NCBI GenBank assembly: GCA_963920635.1
Contig: OY987301.1
Location: 17,402,501 to 17,466,500, forward strand
Direction: 5' to 3'
Source of the DNA: Pseudeuparius sepicola
Lineage: Eukaryota > Arthropoda > Insecta > Coleoptera > Anthribidae
DNA: 64,000 nt
Positions 20,474 to 31,721 of the stretch are shown here, in pieces. The stretch's first letter is position 1, and every line of letters begins with the position of its first letter. Below the pieces are notes generated by a model. That model was not told the DNA's origin and searched no databases. It worked only from the letters and a program-made list of their open reading frames with translations. Made by a program: the position numbers and the translations under genes.

Positions 20474-22565
20474 AACCAAAACTAAAAAAATTCAGAAAAA
20501 CAAATATTTATAGGTATTTAATTATCGTAGCTTTCAATTACATTGAAAAAAAAAACATGCAATATTTACTTTAAAAAATTGTAACGTGAAATGTGTGTGA
20601 TGGTTTCCATTGCAAGGTATAATATAACACATTTACTCGTATTGAACTAATACTAAAGTATACTAAATAATCAAACTTCGTTGGTTAGACACATGGCAAT
20701 AAATCAAATTAACATTTTAATCCAATAATCTGATGGGCTCCCCTTATGTACCTATTGTACTTCTATTAAGCTATTACTTACATGGACTTTATATGTGTCT
20801 TGCTTCAAAATCCTCGAGTTTGTTTGACACGATTACAACATTTTAGAACCATAACAAAATCTACACTAGGCAGATTGTACTAGGCAGCCTCGCACTATAC
20901 TCCATGCGATATGTTTAATTAGAAAATTGGCCAAATTGCTAATTATAGGCACTCTGCGTGACTGGAAATATGAAAAGGTCTTGCTACTTTAAATACAATG
21001 GAAACTAAAAATAATAGCTAAAACGACAGAAATGTTATACTTGTGATAGTATTAATAATAGTTGTTATCGACGATTATTTATCGCTTGCTTTAATTGTTG
21101 TTATAAGAAAATCTATAAATAACTAATCACTAAAATAGTAGTGATTAGTTATTATTATTAAAGAATATTAAACTTGTTTAGATGTAGCAAAGATGTCCAG
21201 GCGCATTGTTGAAAACGATATAAAATATTTTTCTATTTACCAAGGAGAAGTCGCCACATATTATATATTTATGTATATAAGTTCAATGACATAAGGGAGT
21301 CCCCCAAAAATTAACCTTTGTATTTTGTGGCAGAAATTTACTAGAAACATATTTTTAAATAATTTTTATCTTATTATATACAACATGATCCACTTTAAAC
21401 GGACATAAAATTTGAAAATGTGTATTTCTCGTCTGATTTCGATGTAGGTCATCTAAAACTGTACGTACAATGCAGAACGTTGATATTTTACTTTAAAAAA
21501 CTAAGATCTACTCCGACATGTTTTCTTTGTCAAAATTTTGTCATATTAGCGATGTTTTTATAAAATTCCTGAAAAACAGGCTTGGGTCAAATTTTGTTGA
21601 AACCATTAAAGGTAAAAATTCGAGGGACCAATAAGAATCGAGCTAGCCTTTTTCCACTCGTCAACTTACTATCATAGCCGAACGGAGTTTCGTTCGGCTA
21701 TGTTACTATCAAGGGTGAAATCCGCATTTAAAAAAAATAGTCATTTAAAAAAATCGACACTTATTTACTAAAATTTTTAATGTAATTACATTAAAATGTA
21801 CCTACAAACATTAAATACATGGCACAGGGTGTCAATTGACGGAGGTCCTCTTGGAAATATCTTGCCAAATATGCATTTTCAGATAACTTTATTTAACAAA
21901 ACGCTTTTTTATGGGCTATCTTTGTTTAACAACACATTCGAGATCCATCCCCTACGTTCTATGATATTAAAAGAAAACGGGAAATTGCCAAAACTTCCTC
22001 AGCTGGTAACAGTTTTTTTTTTAAGCAAAACTAATTGTTTTAAGCCTATTCTATCAGAATTTGTAAAAAAAAGCCGCTGTTTAGTGTTACGTGATAGTAT
22101 TTTTAAAAATAAATGAGGTTTATGGTATAACGTTTTCTACAGAAAGGCTTCGTTTCCCAGTTACAGGATATTCAAATTTCATGGTATTTCTAAAAAATTA
22201 ACTAAACAATTTGCTCCATAAGTAAAACCATTGAATAAGCTTAATCAATGATACTATGAATTGTTCATTGTTCTGTTTGAAATACACCTGTACCTGTACC
22301 TATCTGAAGAATGTAGCGTCACCGCCACCTATTGGGCGGAGGCCGGAGTACCGGCCATTGGATATGAATGGGAGAAATTGCGGAGAATATGAAACCAGAG
22401 ACGGCAAGTCTCTGTATGAAACGCGTCGCGGAAGTTTTAATGTTGGATTCAGCCACCAGGGTCCAACACTGAATCAGTATCCTAGAGGCATCCAAAAGGT
22501 TTTTATGGATATCGGCTGACTAGAGTCCTATGCTTATACCATAGCTTAAGTAATAGCTATGCTTA
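20474..22565. other. Upstream region of the group A receptor-like gene; two hairpins, no other gene
   Basis: About 20500-21010 is shared with the region upstream of the 13536 pseudogene and probably holds the promoter and 5' UTR exon. A 14-bp stem hairpin lies at 21118-21152 (ATAACTAATCACT mirrored). A 12-bp stem with a 6-nt loop lies at 21673-21702 (CATAGCCGAACG mirrored). The open frame at 21796-22116 has no recognisable features. Confidence 0.5.
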
Positions 22566-22567
22566 TA

Positions 22568-23054
22568 CAGTGACCGGCAGAAAGTTGGACACAAATGAAA
22601 AACTTTTTTATTATTAATTTCTCAGAAAATTTTATTCTTGATACAAGTTGGTGCATCATTTCAAACTCAAAACGCACATATCAAAATTTAAATATTTCGT
22701 TTTGGATACGAGGTAGATTCAAAAATATCAAAATAGCTCAAGAGTAAAGTACCCTTATTTGTTACAATACAATAAAAAGTTACTTATAAAAGTTGTTTGG
22801 ATTTAAAAGTGGATGTCAGATTTAAAGTCACAGCAACCTAGTAAAAAAAAGAAATTTAACTTTTTTTTGTATTTTTTCGACCACTCTGTGTATTACAAAA
22901 AAACAAAACACCGCAAGCCCAACTTATCATCGGATAACACATGAATTTGCTACTAAACTTTAATTTTCTTCGATTAGCGGCTAGAAATTTAAATTAATCG
23001 AAATTAGAGTTTAAAAATATTAAATTGTTGTGTCCAACTTTCTGCCCGTCACTG
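22568..23054. mobile_element. MITE, CAGTGACCGGCAGAAAGT ends, TA target
   Basis: The left end CAGTGACCGGCAGAAAGTTG is mirrored by CAACTTTCTGCCCGTCACTG at the right, with TA on both sides (22566-22567, 23055-23056). It is 487 bp and non-coding. The ends fit the Tc1/mariner superfamily. Confidence 0.85.
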
Positions 23055-23056
23055 TA

Positions 23057-24283
23057 TATGGTCAGAGCAGTTGGATTTCCGCGAAATTCGGTGGTGTGAT
23101 CCTAGCCCGGGAGCTCGCTCTTTTTCCACGAATTTAGGCCACCTGTGCGTCTCGGATATGTTTACATTAACATCATTAACATCATCATCATTAATAGGCT
23201 AAAATAAGGGGGCAACTGGCGAGGTCGAAGCTAGACTTTATTATTTGTAACCGACATACCTACAATTAGAAACAACAACATTCCTTGTACATGTGAACGA
23301 AAAAATACATATACCTAAGCTTAAGCTTCCTATAAAATTTTTGCGCCACCATATAAAATTTAGTATTCAATATATTGTTATAATATTCACTGTATTCAAG
23401 GCGTTTAACGTGATTAAAATGCGCCGCAGGCGAAATTTTTTAGAAATTATGAAGCACGCAAATAGTTTAAATGAGGTAACAAAATTGCAAAATCACAGCA
23501 TATCAGTCTACCCCAACACCTTGTCTTTTTTTTCTCAACCCCCGCCCTTATCTATGGCCCTGGCAACTGACAAACGGCCACACATTGGTTATTCCCCCTT
23601 CCCATAATTAAGTATGCAATAAATAGCATTAAAGTGATTAAGAGAAAATATTCCCCCCGTTTCGCTTGGTGTTATCTCTGTTGTCAGGTTGCGAGAGCCT
23701 AGCGAACATTATGATACGGCCAGTAAATTCGGACCTAGAAATTATTGTTAAAGGGATTTCAGATTAGTTTCGACCCCACCTTAGTCGTTTTATGGGGTTT
23801 GTGTTGGAGGACGGCTTGATGAAAAGGGTCGCTCGGATTAATAGAAATGTGGAATAACCCCCGGGATATCAGTTCGTGTTTTGGTCTATATCCCGATCTC
23901 ATCTCGCTTCGCGAACGTCGTAGCGACTCCAGACCTTTGACTTTGAAAATTGACTTTCATTGTGGGGATGGTCTGGGGTTTGGGCGGAAGGGAAGCAGGC
24001 GTCTTTCCATTGATATAATAATAATAGCTGTAAATATAATTAAACATGCTTTTTAATGGCACAATGTTTTTTATTTAAAAATATACTTTTACAACTTTTT
24101 TACACATTTTGATGGATCAAGTAAAGTCATTCGAAGTCTAAATTCGATTTATTTATCCCAAAAAATTAAAAAAAAGGAAGTTTAAAATATATTCCAGAGT
24201 TACTAGTTTACATACAAAAATAAACTTCTAATAATACAAATTTTTACTAGGTACTGGGCTGGTCAAATGATGCGTATTGCGTA
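23057..24283. other. Intergenic, moderately GC-richer patch, no gene recognised
   Basis: Around 23640-24010 base composition is higher in GC than its surroundings, with short open frames but no motif or splice context. It may be old transposon interior; nothing supports a specific call. Confidence 0.35.
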
Positions 24284-24285
24284 TA

Positions 24286-26974
24286 CAGGGTGTCCATTTA
24301 GTGCGATAACGGACGATATCTCCTTACAGGGTGATGCTAGTAAAAAAAAATTAAATACAAAGTTGTATGATGCTCTAAGGCGCATCACCCGAAAATATTT
24401 TCGAATATACAGGGTGCTCCATAAATGCGGTACGAGAGGCAACTTTGTTATTTTAAATGGAACGCCCTATATTTTATTACATTTCTGGATTGTCCTAAGA
24501 ATTCTACACACTTTTTGTTAAGCATTACCTATAGCAAAATTCTACCGTTTTTGAGATATTTAATGTTTTTTCAAAAAATCGCCGTTTGCACATGTCGATA
24601 AAATCAAGCATATTTCATTTACTCGAAATCTTAAAAGCCAAATCTTTTGCAGGTTATTAGTGCATGGATTCACTTACTTGATGCCCCTATGAAAATCTGA
24701 TAATATTCTACAGGGTGTTCGCAATACTGTACAAAAAACCAGAAACTTCAAACAGCCATATCTTATTTTTTTCAAATGGAATGCCCCATATTTTTTTATC
24801 TTAAAATATTCACAAGACGATAAGCTTTCTTTTTTATTAAGCACGTCCTATACCTTACTGTAATAGTTATCGAGTTCTTTTCACTTTTTCCTAATTTCTC
24901 CCTTAAAATCCACAATACTCGCGTTTCGATTAGAAAAATGTTTGCTTAGTTGGCCATGGAAACAATAATTGCACAAAAATCAAGAAACTGCTTTGACAGA
25001 GGCTTTGACGCTGTCAGTCTATCACTCAAACGAAACATTTTTACATTGAAAATGAATTTTTCGAAAGAAGAATTGGTAAGAATGATTTACTGTTTGGGCG
25101 CAAGTGATGAGAATTGTTTATTGGCAAGTAGAGTTTACGCGCAAAGATTTCCGTATGCCGAACGTCATCCAAATCGCTTGGCATTTGAAAGACTCAAGGA
25201 AAGATTTGAAAGAACTGGTAATGTGAGTTATGAAGCTTCAGAAAGAGAAAAAACAGTGGCAGATGCGCAAAATGAAATGCTTGTCATGCAAGCTGTAGTG
25301 GAAAATGCGCATGTCTCTTGTAGACAAATTGAAAGACAGTTAGATATAAAAAAATCCACTGTTAACAAGATCATCCGAAAACATAAATTTCATCCGTATC
25401 ATGTGCAACTAGTGCAAGAATTAACTGATGAAGATTTTGTTAATCGACGTAATTTTTGCCGTTGGGCATTGAATAAAATTCAACTACAACACGATTTTTT
25501 TGATTATGTGTTGTTCACAGACGAAGCAACGTTCCATAAAAATGGATTTGTGAACCGCCATAATTTTCATTATTACAATGATGCCAATCCCAGGTATCTG
25601 ATACCACTGGACCATCAGCATAGATGGTCACTTAATGTATGGGGCGGTATTATGGGGACAAGGCTTTTTGGGCCATATTTTTTTTATGGAACAGTAAATG
25701 GCCAGAACTTTTTGCATTTTTTACAAAACGAACTAGAAGATGAGCTCGATGATTTGTCACTTCAAACAGTTAGGCGAATGTGGCTACAATTAGATGGAGC
25801 GCCTCCTCATTTTAGCCTTGTTGTAAGGGCCTATTTAAATTTACATTTTCAAAATAAATGGATTGGTAGGAGAGGACCAGTTTCTTGGCCGGCCAGATCC
25901 CCAGACCTTACAAAACTTGATTTTTTCTTGTGGGGGTTTGTGAAAGATCGGGTCTATCAAACACCTGTTACCACTATAAACGACATGAAGGAAAGAATAA
26001 GGAATGCTTTTCAAGAAGTAAGCAGGGAAATGCTCCAGAAAGTGGGCAATTCTTTTGTCCGAAGAATTCGCTTGTGTGATCAACACCAAGGTGGACACGT
26101 AGAGCAATATTTATAGTACTTATTTCCTTTTTTATTTAGTCAATTCTTTGATTAGGTTTAGTAGTTTACCATTTGTTGAATTTATTAAAATGTTTGTTTC
26201 TAGTTTCGCTTGCTACCTATTTGTTGTGTTTAATAAAATGTTTGTTTTTCGGTTCGTTACATTATTTGTCATGTTGTGTTATTTTTGTGCAATTATTGTT
26301 TCCATGGCCAACTAAGCAAACATTTGTCTAATCGAAACGCGAATATTGTGGATTTTAAGAGAGAAATTAGGAAAAAGTGTAAAAAACTCGATAACTATTA
26401 CAGTAAGGTATAGGACGTGCTTAATAAAAAAGAAAGCTTATCGTCTTGTGAATATTTTAAGATAAAAAAATATGGGGCATTCCATTTGAAAAAAATAAGA
26501 TATGGCTGTTTGAAGTTTCTGGTTTTTTGTACAGTATTGCGAACACCCTGTAAAATATTATCAGATTTTCATAGAGGCATCAAGTAAGTGAATCCATGCA
26601 CTAATAACCTGCAAAAGATTAGGCTTTTAAGATTTCGAGTAAATGAAATATGCTTGATTTTATCGACATGTGCAAACGGCGATTTTTTGAAAAAACATTA
26701 AATATCTCAAAAACGGTAGAATTTTGCTATAGGTAATGCTTAACAAAAAGTGTGTAGAATTCTTAGGACAATCCAGAAATGTAATAAAATATAGGGCGTT
26801 CCATTTAAAATAACAAAGTTGCGTCTCGTACCGCATTTATGGAGCACCTGTATATTGGAAAATATTTTCGGGTGATGCGCCTTAGAGCATCATACAACTT
26901 TGTATTTAAATTTTTTTTACTAGCATCACCCTGTAAGGAGATATCGTCCGTTATCGCACTAAATGGACACCCTG
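24286..26974 (+). mobile_element. Complete mariner-like element with about 695-bp terminal inverted repeats
   Basis: The ends are CAGGGTGTCCATTTAGTGCG and its mirror, flanked by TA (24284-24285, 26975-26976). The left arm runs 24286-24980 and the right arm 26281-26974. The arms mirror each other nearly base for base, with only scattered differences. The transposase lies between and its N-terminal leader overlaps the inner edge of the left arm. Each arm has extra internal CAGGGTG motifs, so this element may itself be layered. Arms of this length are far longer than the roughly 30 bp of classical mariner. Confidence 0.92.
25052..26116 (+). CDS. Mariner-superfamily transposase, DD41D type, apparently intact
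   Basis: The 354-aa protein catalyses cut-and-paste transposition of the surrounding element. The start at 25052 (MNFSKEELVRM) matches the usual family start; upstream in-frame ATGs, the first at 24950, fall in or next to the terminal repeat. A helix-turn-helix region (SCRQIERQLDIKKSTVNKII) precedes the catalytic domain. The catalytic acidic residues are in LFTDEATF, QLDGAPPHF and SPDLTKLDFF. I count 41 residues between the second and third Asp, which gives a DD41D signature. The usual SPDLTP motif has Lys in place of Pro here. No stop or frameshift is seen, so activity is possible. The C-terminus ends GGHVEQYL, as in relatives. A deletion derivative of a related element lies at 56586-57988. 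Confidence 0.9.
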   Translation: MNFSKEELVRMIYCLGASDENCLLASRVYAQRFPYAERHPNRLAFERLKERFERTGNVSYEASEREKTVADAQNEMLVMQAVVENAHVSCRQIERQLDIKKSTVNKIIRKHKFHPYHVQLVQELTDEDFVNRRNFCRWALNKIQLQHDFFDYVLFTDEATFHKNGFVNRHNFHYYNDANPRYLIPLDHQHRWSLNVWGGIMGTRLFGPYFFYGTVNGQNFLHFLQNELEDELDDLSLQTVRRMWLQLDGAPPHFSLVVRAYLNLHFQNKWIGRRGPVSWPARSPDLTKLDFFLWGFVKDRVYQTPVTTINDMKERIRNAFQEVSREMLQKVGNSFVRRIRLCDQHQGGHVEQYL

Positions 26975-26976
26975 TA

Positions 26977-27520
26977 TATTAGTTTAATAGAGCATTGTTT
27001 TTATTTAAGAATTCAACTTTACGTATTTTACACACACAACTCTTTTACAGGGTCGAAGTGAAGCCGGTCAAAGTCTAAAGTCGATTTATTTATCCTAAAC
27101 AATTTAAAAAACGCAAGTTTAAAGTATTTAAACAAACAGCCCGCTCAAACAGCTCTGGTATAAATGCCAATAGGATCGAGCTTAGTTGCCAAATTTATTC
27201 CGGACATCACATTACAAACATGCGTTATGTGTATTTTAGTTTTACCAATCTTAAGCGTTTTACTTCTATTCACAAAATGGTAAAGGGAATTCATTAGCAC
27301 TAAATTTGAAAACCGTCAACTTCTCTATTCTGTCTGTCAACATTATCTATTGTGTGGTTCAGTTATGTTCTCAAACAAAGTTCACAATTTTAAACTAACG
27401 TTTGGAACCTATTGTTTTGTGACAACAATAAATTATTATTATAGCTGTAAATATAGATACCAGATTACCAGAACGGCGTACATGTTATGTATAATGTAAA
27501 AAAAAACATATAGGTATATA
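26977..27520. other. Intergenic between two DNA elements
   Basis: No gene. A stretch near 27000-27130 (ATTCAACTTTACG, then GGTCGAAGTGAAGCCGGTCAAAGTCTAAA) resembles the 3' end of the receptor-like genes at 28500-28565 and 30780-30845. It is probably the tail of a lost third group B copy, interrupted by transposons. Confidence 0.45.
27010..27135 (-). pseudogene. 3'-end remnant of a group B 7TM receptor-like gene
   Basis: The plus strand here follows the same order as the 3' ends of the genes at 28519 and 30801: a TTTTTATTTAAGAATTCA block, CACACACAACTCTTTTACA, GGTCGAAGTGAAGCCGGTCAAAGTCTAAA, then TTTATTTATCCTAAACAATTT. Similarity stops at about 27135, in the last few dozen codons. A similar but weaker remnant is visible at about 24060-24210, on the other side of the mariner element. 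I read these as truncated group B copies. Confidence 0.5.
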
Positions 27521-27522
27521 TA

Positions 27523-28442
27523 CAGTGCCCGCCAAAAAGTCTGCACCATATGGGAAAATTTTTTAGTATATAATTGACGGAAAATTTGTTTGCGGCATCA
27601 GGTTTTGCTTGCTCTAGAACCAAAATTGAGATAATCAAATGTTGTGACGTAGTCTCTTTTATATGTCAAATTTACCATTAATGAAAAAAATGACCGAAAA
27701 ATGGGCTTATTTAACCGAATTTCGAAAAAAAAGTCATAAGAAAAATATGTTTCTTTCGCAATTTTATACCCCTGTGCAAAATTTCAAGAGCCTACTGCGA
27801 TTTTCATATTTTGCCCTTTGTTGAATATTATTGGACATAATATTTTAAGTTTTCCAGATATTCCTGATCAGATCAGCATGACAGAAATATTTGTGTGTTT
27901 TTACAACCATTTACTATAGAAAGAAGTTTATAAATCGAATTTATGTGTTTATCTGTAAAAATAAGATCAGTTTTGCACCAAGCGTGCTTCTTTAACAAGC
28001 CCTCATTTTAATTTTTTTGCAAAAAAAGGAAAATAAGGATATTTAGACCGTAAACTAAGTATTGTGCAGTATGTATTCAGTCAATGAGTGTTTTAAATTA
28101 CATAGGATCGACTTTTATGGATTAACAAATACGGAAAAGGGCAACAAAGGACAAAATATGAAAATCGTTGTAGGCTCTTGAAATTTTGCACAGGGGTATA
28201 AAATTTCGAAAGAAACATATTTTTCTTATGACTTTTTTCGAAATTCGGTTAAATAAGCCCATTTTTCGGACATTTTTTTTCATTAATGTCAAATTTGACA
28301 TATAAAAAAAGACTACGTCACAACATTTGATTATGTCAATTTTGGTTCTAGAGCAAGCAAAACCTGATGCCGCAAACAATTTTTCCGTAAGTTATTTACT
28401 AAAAATTTTTCCCATATGGTGCAGACTTTTTGGCGGGCACTG
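27523..28442. mobile_element. MITE/foldback with about 310-bp inverted repeats, TA target
   Basis: The left end CAGTGCCCGCCAAAAAGTCT is mirrored by GACTTTTTGGCGGGCACTG at the right, next to TA on both sides. The arms run about 27523-27830 and 28135-28442 with high identity. The central 300 bp is non-coding. It lies about 75 bp downstream of the 28519 gene's stop codon. Confidence 0.88.
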
Positions 28443-28518
28443 TATATATATATATATATATATAATAATATATATCGCAATATTTTTATTCAAGAATTCA
28501 CCTTTATACACAACTTTT

Positions 28519-29439
28519 TTACAAATCTTCAGGGTCGAAGTTAAGTCGTTCAAAGTCTAAATTCGATTTATTTATCCTAAACAATTTGAAGAACGCCAGT
28601 TTAAAATATTTATTCAAAGTTACTAGTTTATAGACTAAAATAAACGCACTTGAATAAGCTAAAAACTGTGGCAGAAAAGCAGTTATCCAGAGATAATAGT
28701 CTAGTCCTTCAAAATTTCTGAAAATTATCATTGTAGTGTAGTACAAATACAAAGGTAGGCAGAATAGCATTACTGCTGTTGCACTTGGCAAAGCATATTT
28801 TATGCTTGTGTTAATCATTTCCAGGTTGCGTTTCCTGTTCGAGTACGAAAAATAATTTAAAATGGATACAATAGTTAACAATATTAAATAAAATGCTGTT
28901 ACAACTATAGTACTTAAATGAATCTTTCCCTTTGTAAAGCACACGCTTCCAATACCAGTATACAAGAAAAAATTAACGGCGTATACGGCAGCAAATAATA
29001 CACGTTTATACTTTTTGAGGTAATCTCTATACGCAGAAATGTACATGTCGATGTACGAATCCGCAGCTAGTCCAAAAATAAAGAATATACTCAGACTGGC
29101 AAACAAATTTTGTAGCTGCACAATACCACAAAACCAATGAACTTCTATGCCGGAAGTGAAGAATATATCCCCCATGACGTAGAAAAGAGGTGTAAATATA
29201 ATATATAGAATATTAAATATAGCATAATTCAGAATGTAATAGTTCGCTCTTATTTTCAAAATATTAAATTTAGAAATGGACAAAATTAAATATATGTCGG
29301 ATACTATCGCGAGTACACATATAGGTACACTTATGTAATCTGTAACCATAGCAGTGTAATCGAGGGTTGTGTATACTTTGCCGCTAAATACATGGGGGCT
29401 GTCTTCCAGTGAGTGGTTAACAGAAATAGGAACATCCAT
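28519..29439 (-). CDS. Divergent 7TM receptor-like protein, group B, copy 1
   Basis: The protein is 306 aa with seven hydrophobic segments and a short basic tail. ATG is at 29437-29439. Upstream on the minus strand, a GGTGAGTAC donor near 29500 and a TTTTTAG acceptor just before the start predict a 5' UTR intron. The region that is DRY in class A receptors reads DSY (127-129), so the Arg is lost. The TM2 Asp position is Asn76, TM6 has FCLP (226-229), and the TM7 NPxxY region reads SSAFI. Cys104 at the top of TM3 and Cys167 in the second outer loop can still form the usual disulfide. It is about 86% identical, by hand count, to the 30801 gene, and most changes are conservative. The function is unknown. 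It is related to the group A and C genes by the NxYI-TP pattern in TM2. An insect chemosensory receptor is unlikely, since the TM pattern follows class A order. Confidence 0.78.
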   Translation of the reverse strand: MDVPISVNHSLEDSPHVFSGKVYTTLDYTAMVTDYISVPICVLAIVSDIYLILSISKFNILKIRANYYILNYAIFNILYIIFTPLFYVMGDIFFTSGIEVHWFCGIVQLQNLFASLSIFFIFGLAADSYIDMYISAYRDYLKKYKRVLFAAVYAVNFFLYTGIGSVCFTKGKIHLSTIVVTAFYLILLTIVSILNYFSYSNRKRNLEMINTSIKYALPSATAVMLFCLPLYLYYTTMIIFRNFEGLDYYLWITAFLPQFLAYSSAFILVYKLVTLNKYFKLAFFKLFRINKSNLDFERLNFDPEDL

Positions 29440-30800
29440 TACTTTTTCTAAAAATTAAAAGGAAGCTTCAGATACGTAACGAATAAGGTCTGTACTCACC
29501 GAAACTTTCTGGTGTTGTTAAACACAAATTATTGTTAGTAATTATTCTAATAATTTAACAAATATGCTGAGCCTAAAAAATAGGTCAGTCTTAGAAGATA
29601 TTTCTGAAATAACTACACATTTCCGAACTGCAGCACGTTCTGCATTTACGTAGATTTAGCGACATAATTATTGCTAGTTAAACTACTATCAAAGCATTAA
29701 CCAATTTAAGACGAATGATACGAACAATGATGTCCTGTAGAAAGCACGTGGAATAGTAAAACTAAAAAATATAATACTTTTAAATTCAATAAAACGAAAA
29801 ATCCGTTCGGTTCTGATCCAGCTGATTCGGTTTCTTCTTTTGACTCTAGTCTCCCTCAGATATCAGTTTTGGTTTGAATTTTAAAAAGTTTTATTGAATT
29901 ATTTGTCATAAATTCACTAGTTTTCACCACTTGGATCTTTAACGAATCTAACTTAGTTAAAATATTTCCACATCCCATCGTACGCGAGTGCCGTATTGTT
30001 GAATAAACAACATTTTTGTCTTATTTTCTAAGGATTATCATAGGAAAATGTTGTTTCGTCCCTGAATGATTTTAATGTCCTCCACTTCGCGCTGGCTAGC
30101 AAACTATTCGCGAGAGGAGATGGATACACCGTTGACTGAAGGTTTAAATCACCCAACGGATACACTTTCACTTTCCTCCATGCAAGCTTAGAGAGTTTCT
30201 CCCTAGTTTAGGGAAATTGGGAATTTATGTTATTTTTAGGGGTTTTTAACGGGTGCTGCCTGTTCCAGTTGTTTTCAAAGAATTTTTAATTTATTTCTTT
30301 TTATTTAAGAGTATTTTGTTTATTTTTTAAAGAGTTATGTTTTATATTTAATGAAGTATCAGAAAATACTTAATTAATTATTTTCTATTATCTATATAAA
30401 TCTATGGATTTTATTTAAATTCTAGGAACTTCTATAGGGAATTCTAGGGACTTTTCTCATTAAATATAAGGAATTTTGATTGTGCCCAGCCCAGTTGGCA
30501 TCACTACTTTCCTCGCTGGTAATACAAATGGCTTTTACTTGTTTGGTTACTATGGTACTGTCTCTAGATACAGAAACTGTCTTATATAAATGTATGCTTT
30601 GCAGGGATGTCCTCAAACAAAGTCTACAATGTTGGTATTGTTATTTTTTTACGTTTGGAACCTATTGTTTTTTGACAATAATTATTATAGCTATATGAAT
30701 ATAGATACCTAAGTATATTATGTACAATGTAAATAATCGTAGGTATATATTTAATAGCGCAATATTTTTATTTGAGAATGCACATTTACACACAAATTTT
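29440..30800. other. Intergenic between the two group B genes
   Basis: Holds the inferred 5' UTR exon of the 28519 gene near 29500-29560 and the downstream flank of the 30801 gene. Otherwise there are no recognised genes. The segment near 30660-30720 (AACCTATTGTTTTTTGACA) is shared with 27400-27450, another mark of the tandem duplication. Confidence 0.5.
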
Positions 30801-31721
30801 TTACAAATTTTCAGGGTTTATGTTAAGCCGTTCAAAGTCTAAATTCGATTTATGTATCCTAAACAATTTGAAGAACGCCAGTTTAAAATATTTGTTCAGA
30901 GTTACTAGTTTATAGACTAAAATAAACGCACTGGAATAAGCTAAAAACTCTGGCAGAAAAGCAGTCATCCAGAGATAATAGTCAACTCCTTCATAATTTC
31001 TGAAAATTATCATCGTAGTGTAGTACAAATACAAAGGTAAGAAGAATAACATTACGGCTGTTGCACTTGGCAAAGCATATATTATGCTTGTGTTAATCAT
31101 TTCCAGGTTGCGTTTCCTGTTCGTGTACGCCAAATAATTTAAAATGGATATAATAGTTAACAATATTAAATAAAAAGCTGTTACAATTATATTGCTTAAA
31201 TTATTGTTTCCCTTTGTAAAACACACGCTTCCTGTACCCGTGTACAAGACAAAATTAGTAGCGTATACGACAGAAAATAATACACGTTTATATTTTTTCA
31301 GATAATCTCTATACGCAGAAATGTAAGCGTCGATGTAGGAATCTATAGCTAGTCCAGAAATAAAGAATATGCTCAGACTGGCAAACAAATTTTGTAGCTG
31401 CACAACACCACAATACCAGTGAACTTCTATACCGGAAGTGAAGAATATATCCATCAGGACGTAGAACAGAGGTGTAAAAATAATGTACAGAATATTAAAT
31501 ATAGCATAATTCAGAATGTAATAGTTCGCTCTTATTTTCAAAATTTTAAATTTAGAAATGGCCAAAATCAAATATATGTCGGATACTATCACGAGTACGC
31601 ATATCGGTACACTTATGTAATCTGCAACCAAAGTGATGTAGTCGAGGGTTGTATATACTTTGCCGCTGAATAAATGGGGGTCGTCTTCTAGTGAATGGTC
31701 AACAAGAATAGGAGCATCCAT
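30801..31721 (-). CDS. Divergent 7TM receptor-like protein, group B, copy 2
   Basis: This 306-aa paralogue of the 28519 gene has the same length and architecture. It has IDSYID at the DRY position, Asn at the TM2 Asp position, FFLP in TM6 and SSAFI in TM7. The Cys pair at the top of TM3 and in the second loop is kept. ATG is at 31719-31721. A GGTGAGTAC donor near 31780 and an acceptor before the start again predict a 5' UTR intron. About 43 of 306 residues differ from copy 1. They cluster at the N-terminus, TM3, TM4 and the second loop, while TM2, TM6-TM7 and the tail are nearly fixed. Uneven change in the outer half suggests ligand- or partner-driven divergence, which is an inference. Confidence 0.78.
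   Translation of the reverse strand: MDAPILVDHSLEDDPHLFSGKVYTTLDYITLVADYISVPICVLVIVSDIYLILAISKFKILKIRANYYILNYAIFNILYIIFTPLFYVLMDIFFTSGIEVHWYCGVVQLQNLFASLSIFFISGLAIDSYIDAYISAYRDYLKKYKRVLFSVVYATNFVLYTGTGSVCFTKGNNNLSNIIVTAFYLILLTIISILNYLAYTNRKRNLEMINTSIIYALPSATAVMLFFLPLYLYYTTMIIFRNYEGVDYYLWMTAFLPEFLAYSSAFILVYKLVTLNKYFKLAFFKLFRIHKSNLDFERLNINPENL

Noticed and set aside
22256..22519. 87-codon plus-strand frame with a GRRPEYRPLD stretch
   Set aside because: Short, without start context, splice signals or a recognised family; probably transposon-derived.
24950..25051. Earlier in-frame ATG for the mariner transposase
   Set aside because: This segment starts inside the terminal inverted repeat, and the family normally begins at the MNFSKEEL position.
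28519..31721. Insect odorant or gustatory receptors
   Set aside because: Segment order, the Cys pair, the TM2 NxYI pattern and the TM6 LP motif follow class A receptors, not the inverted-topology insect chemoreceptors.
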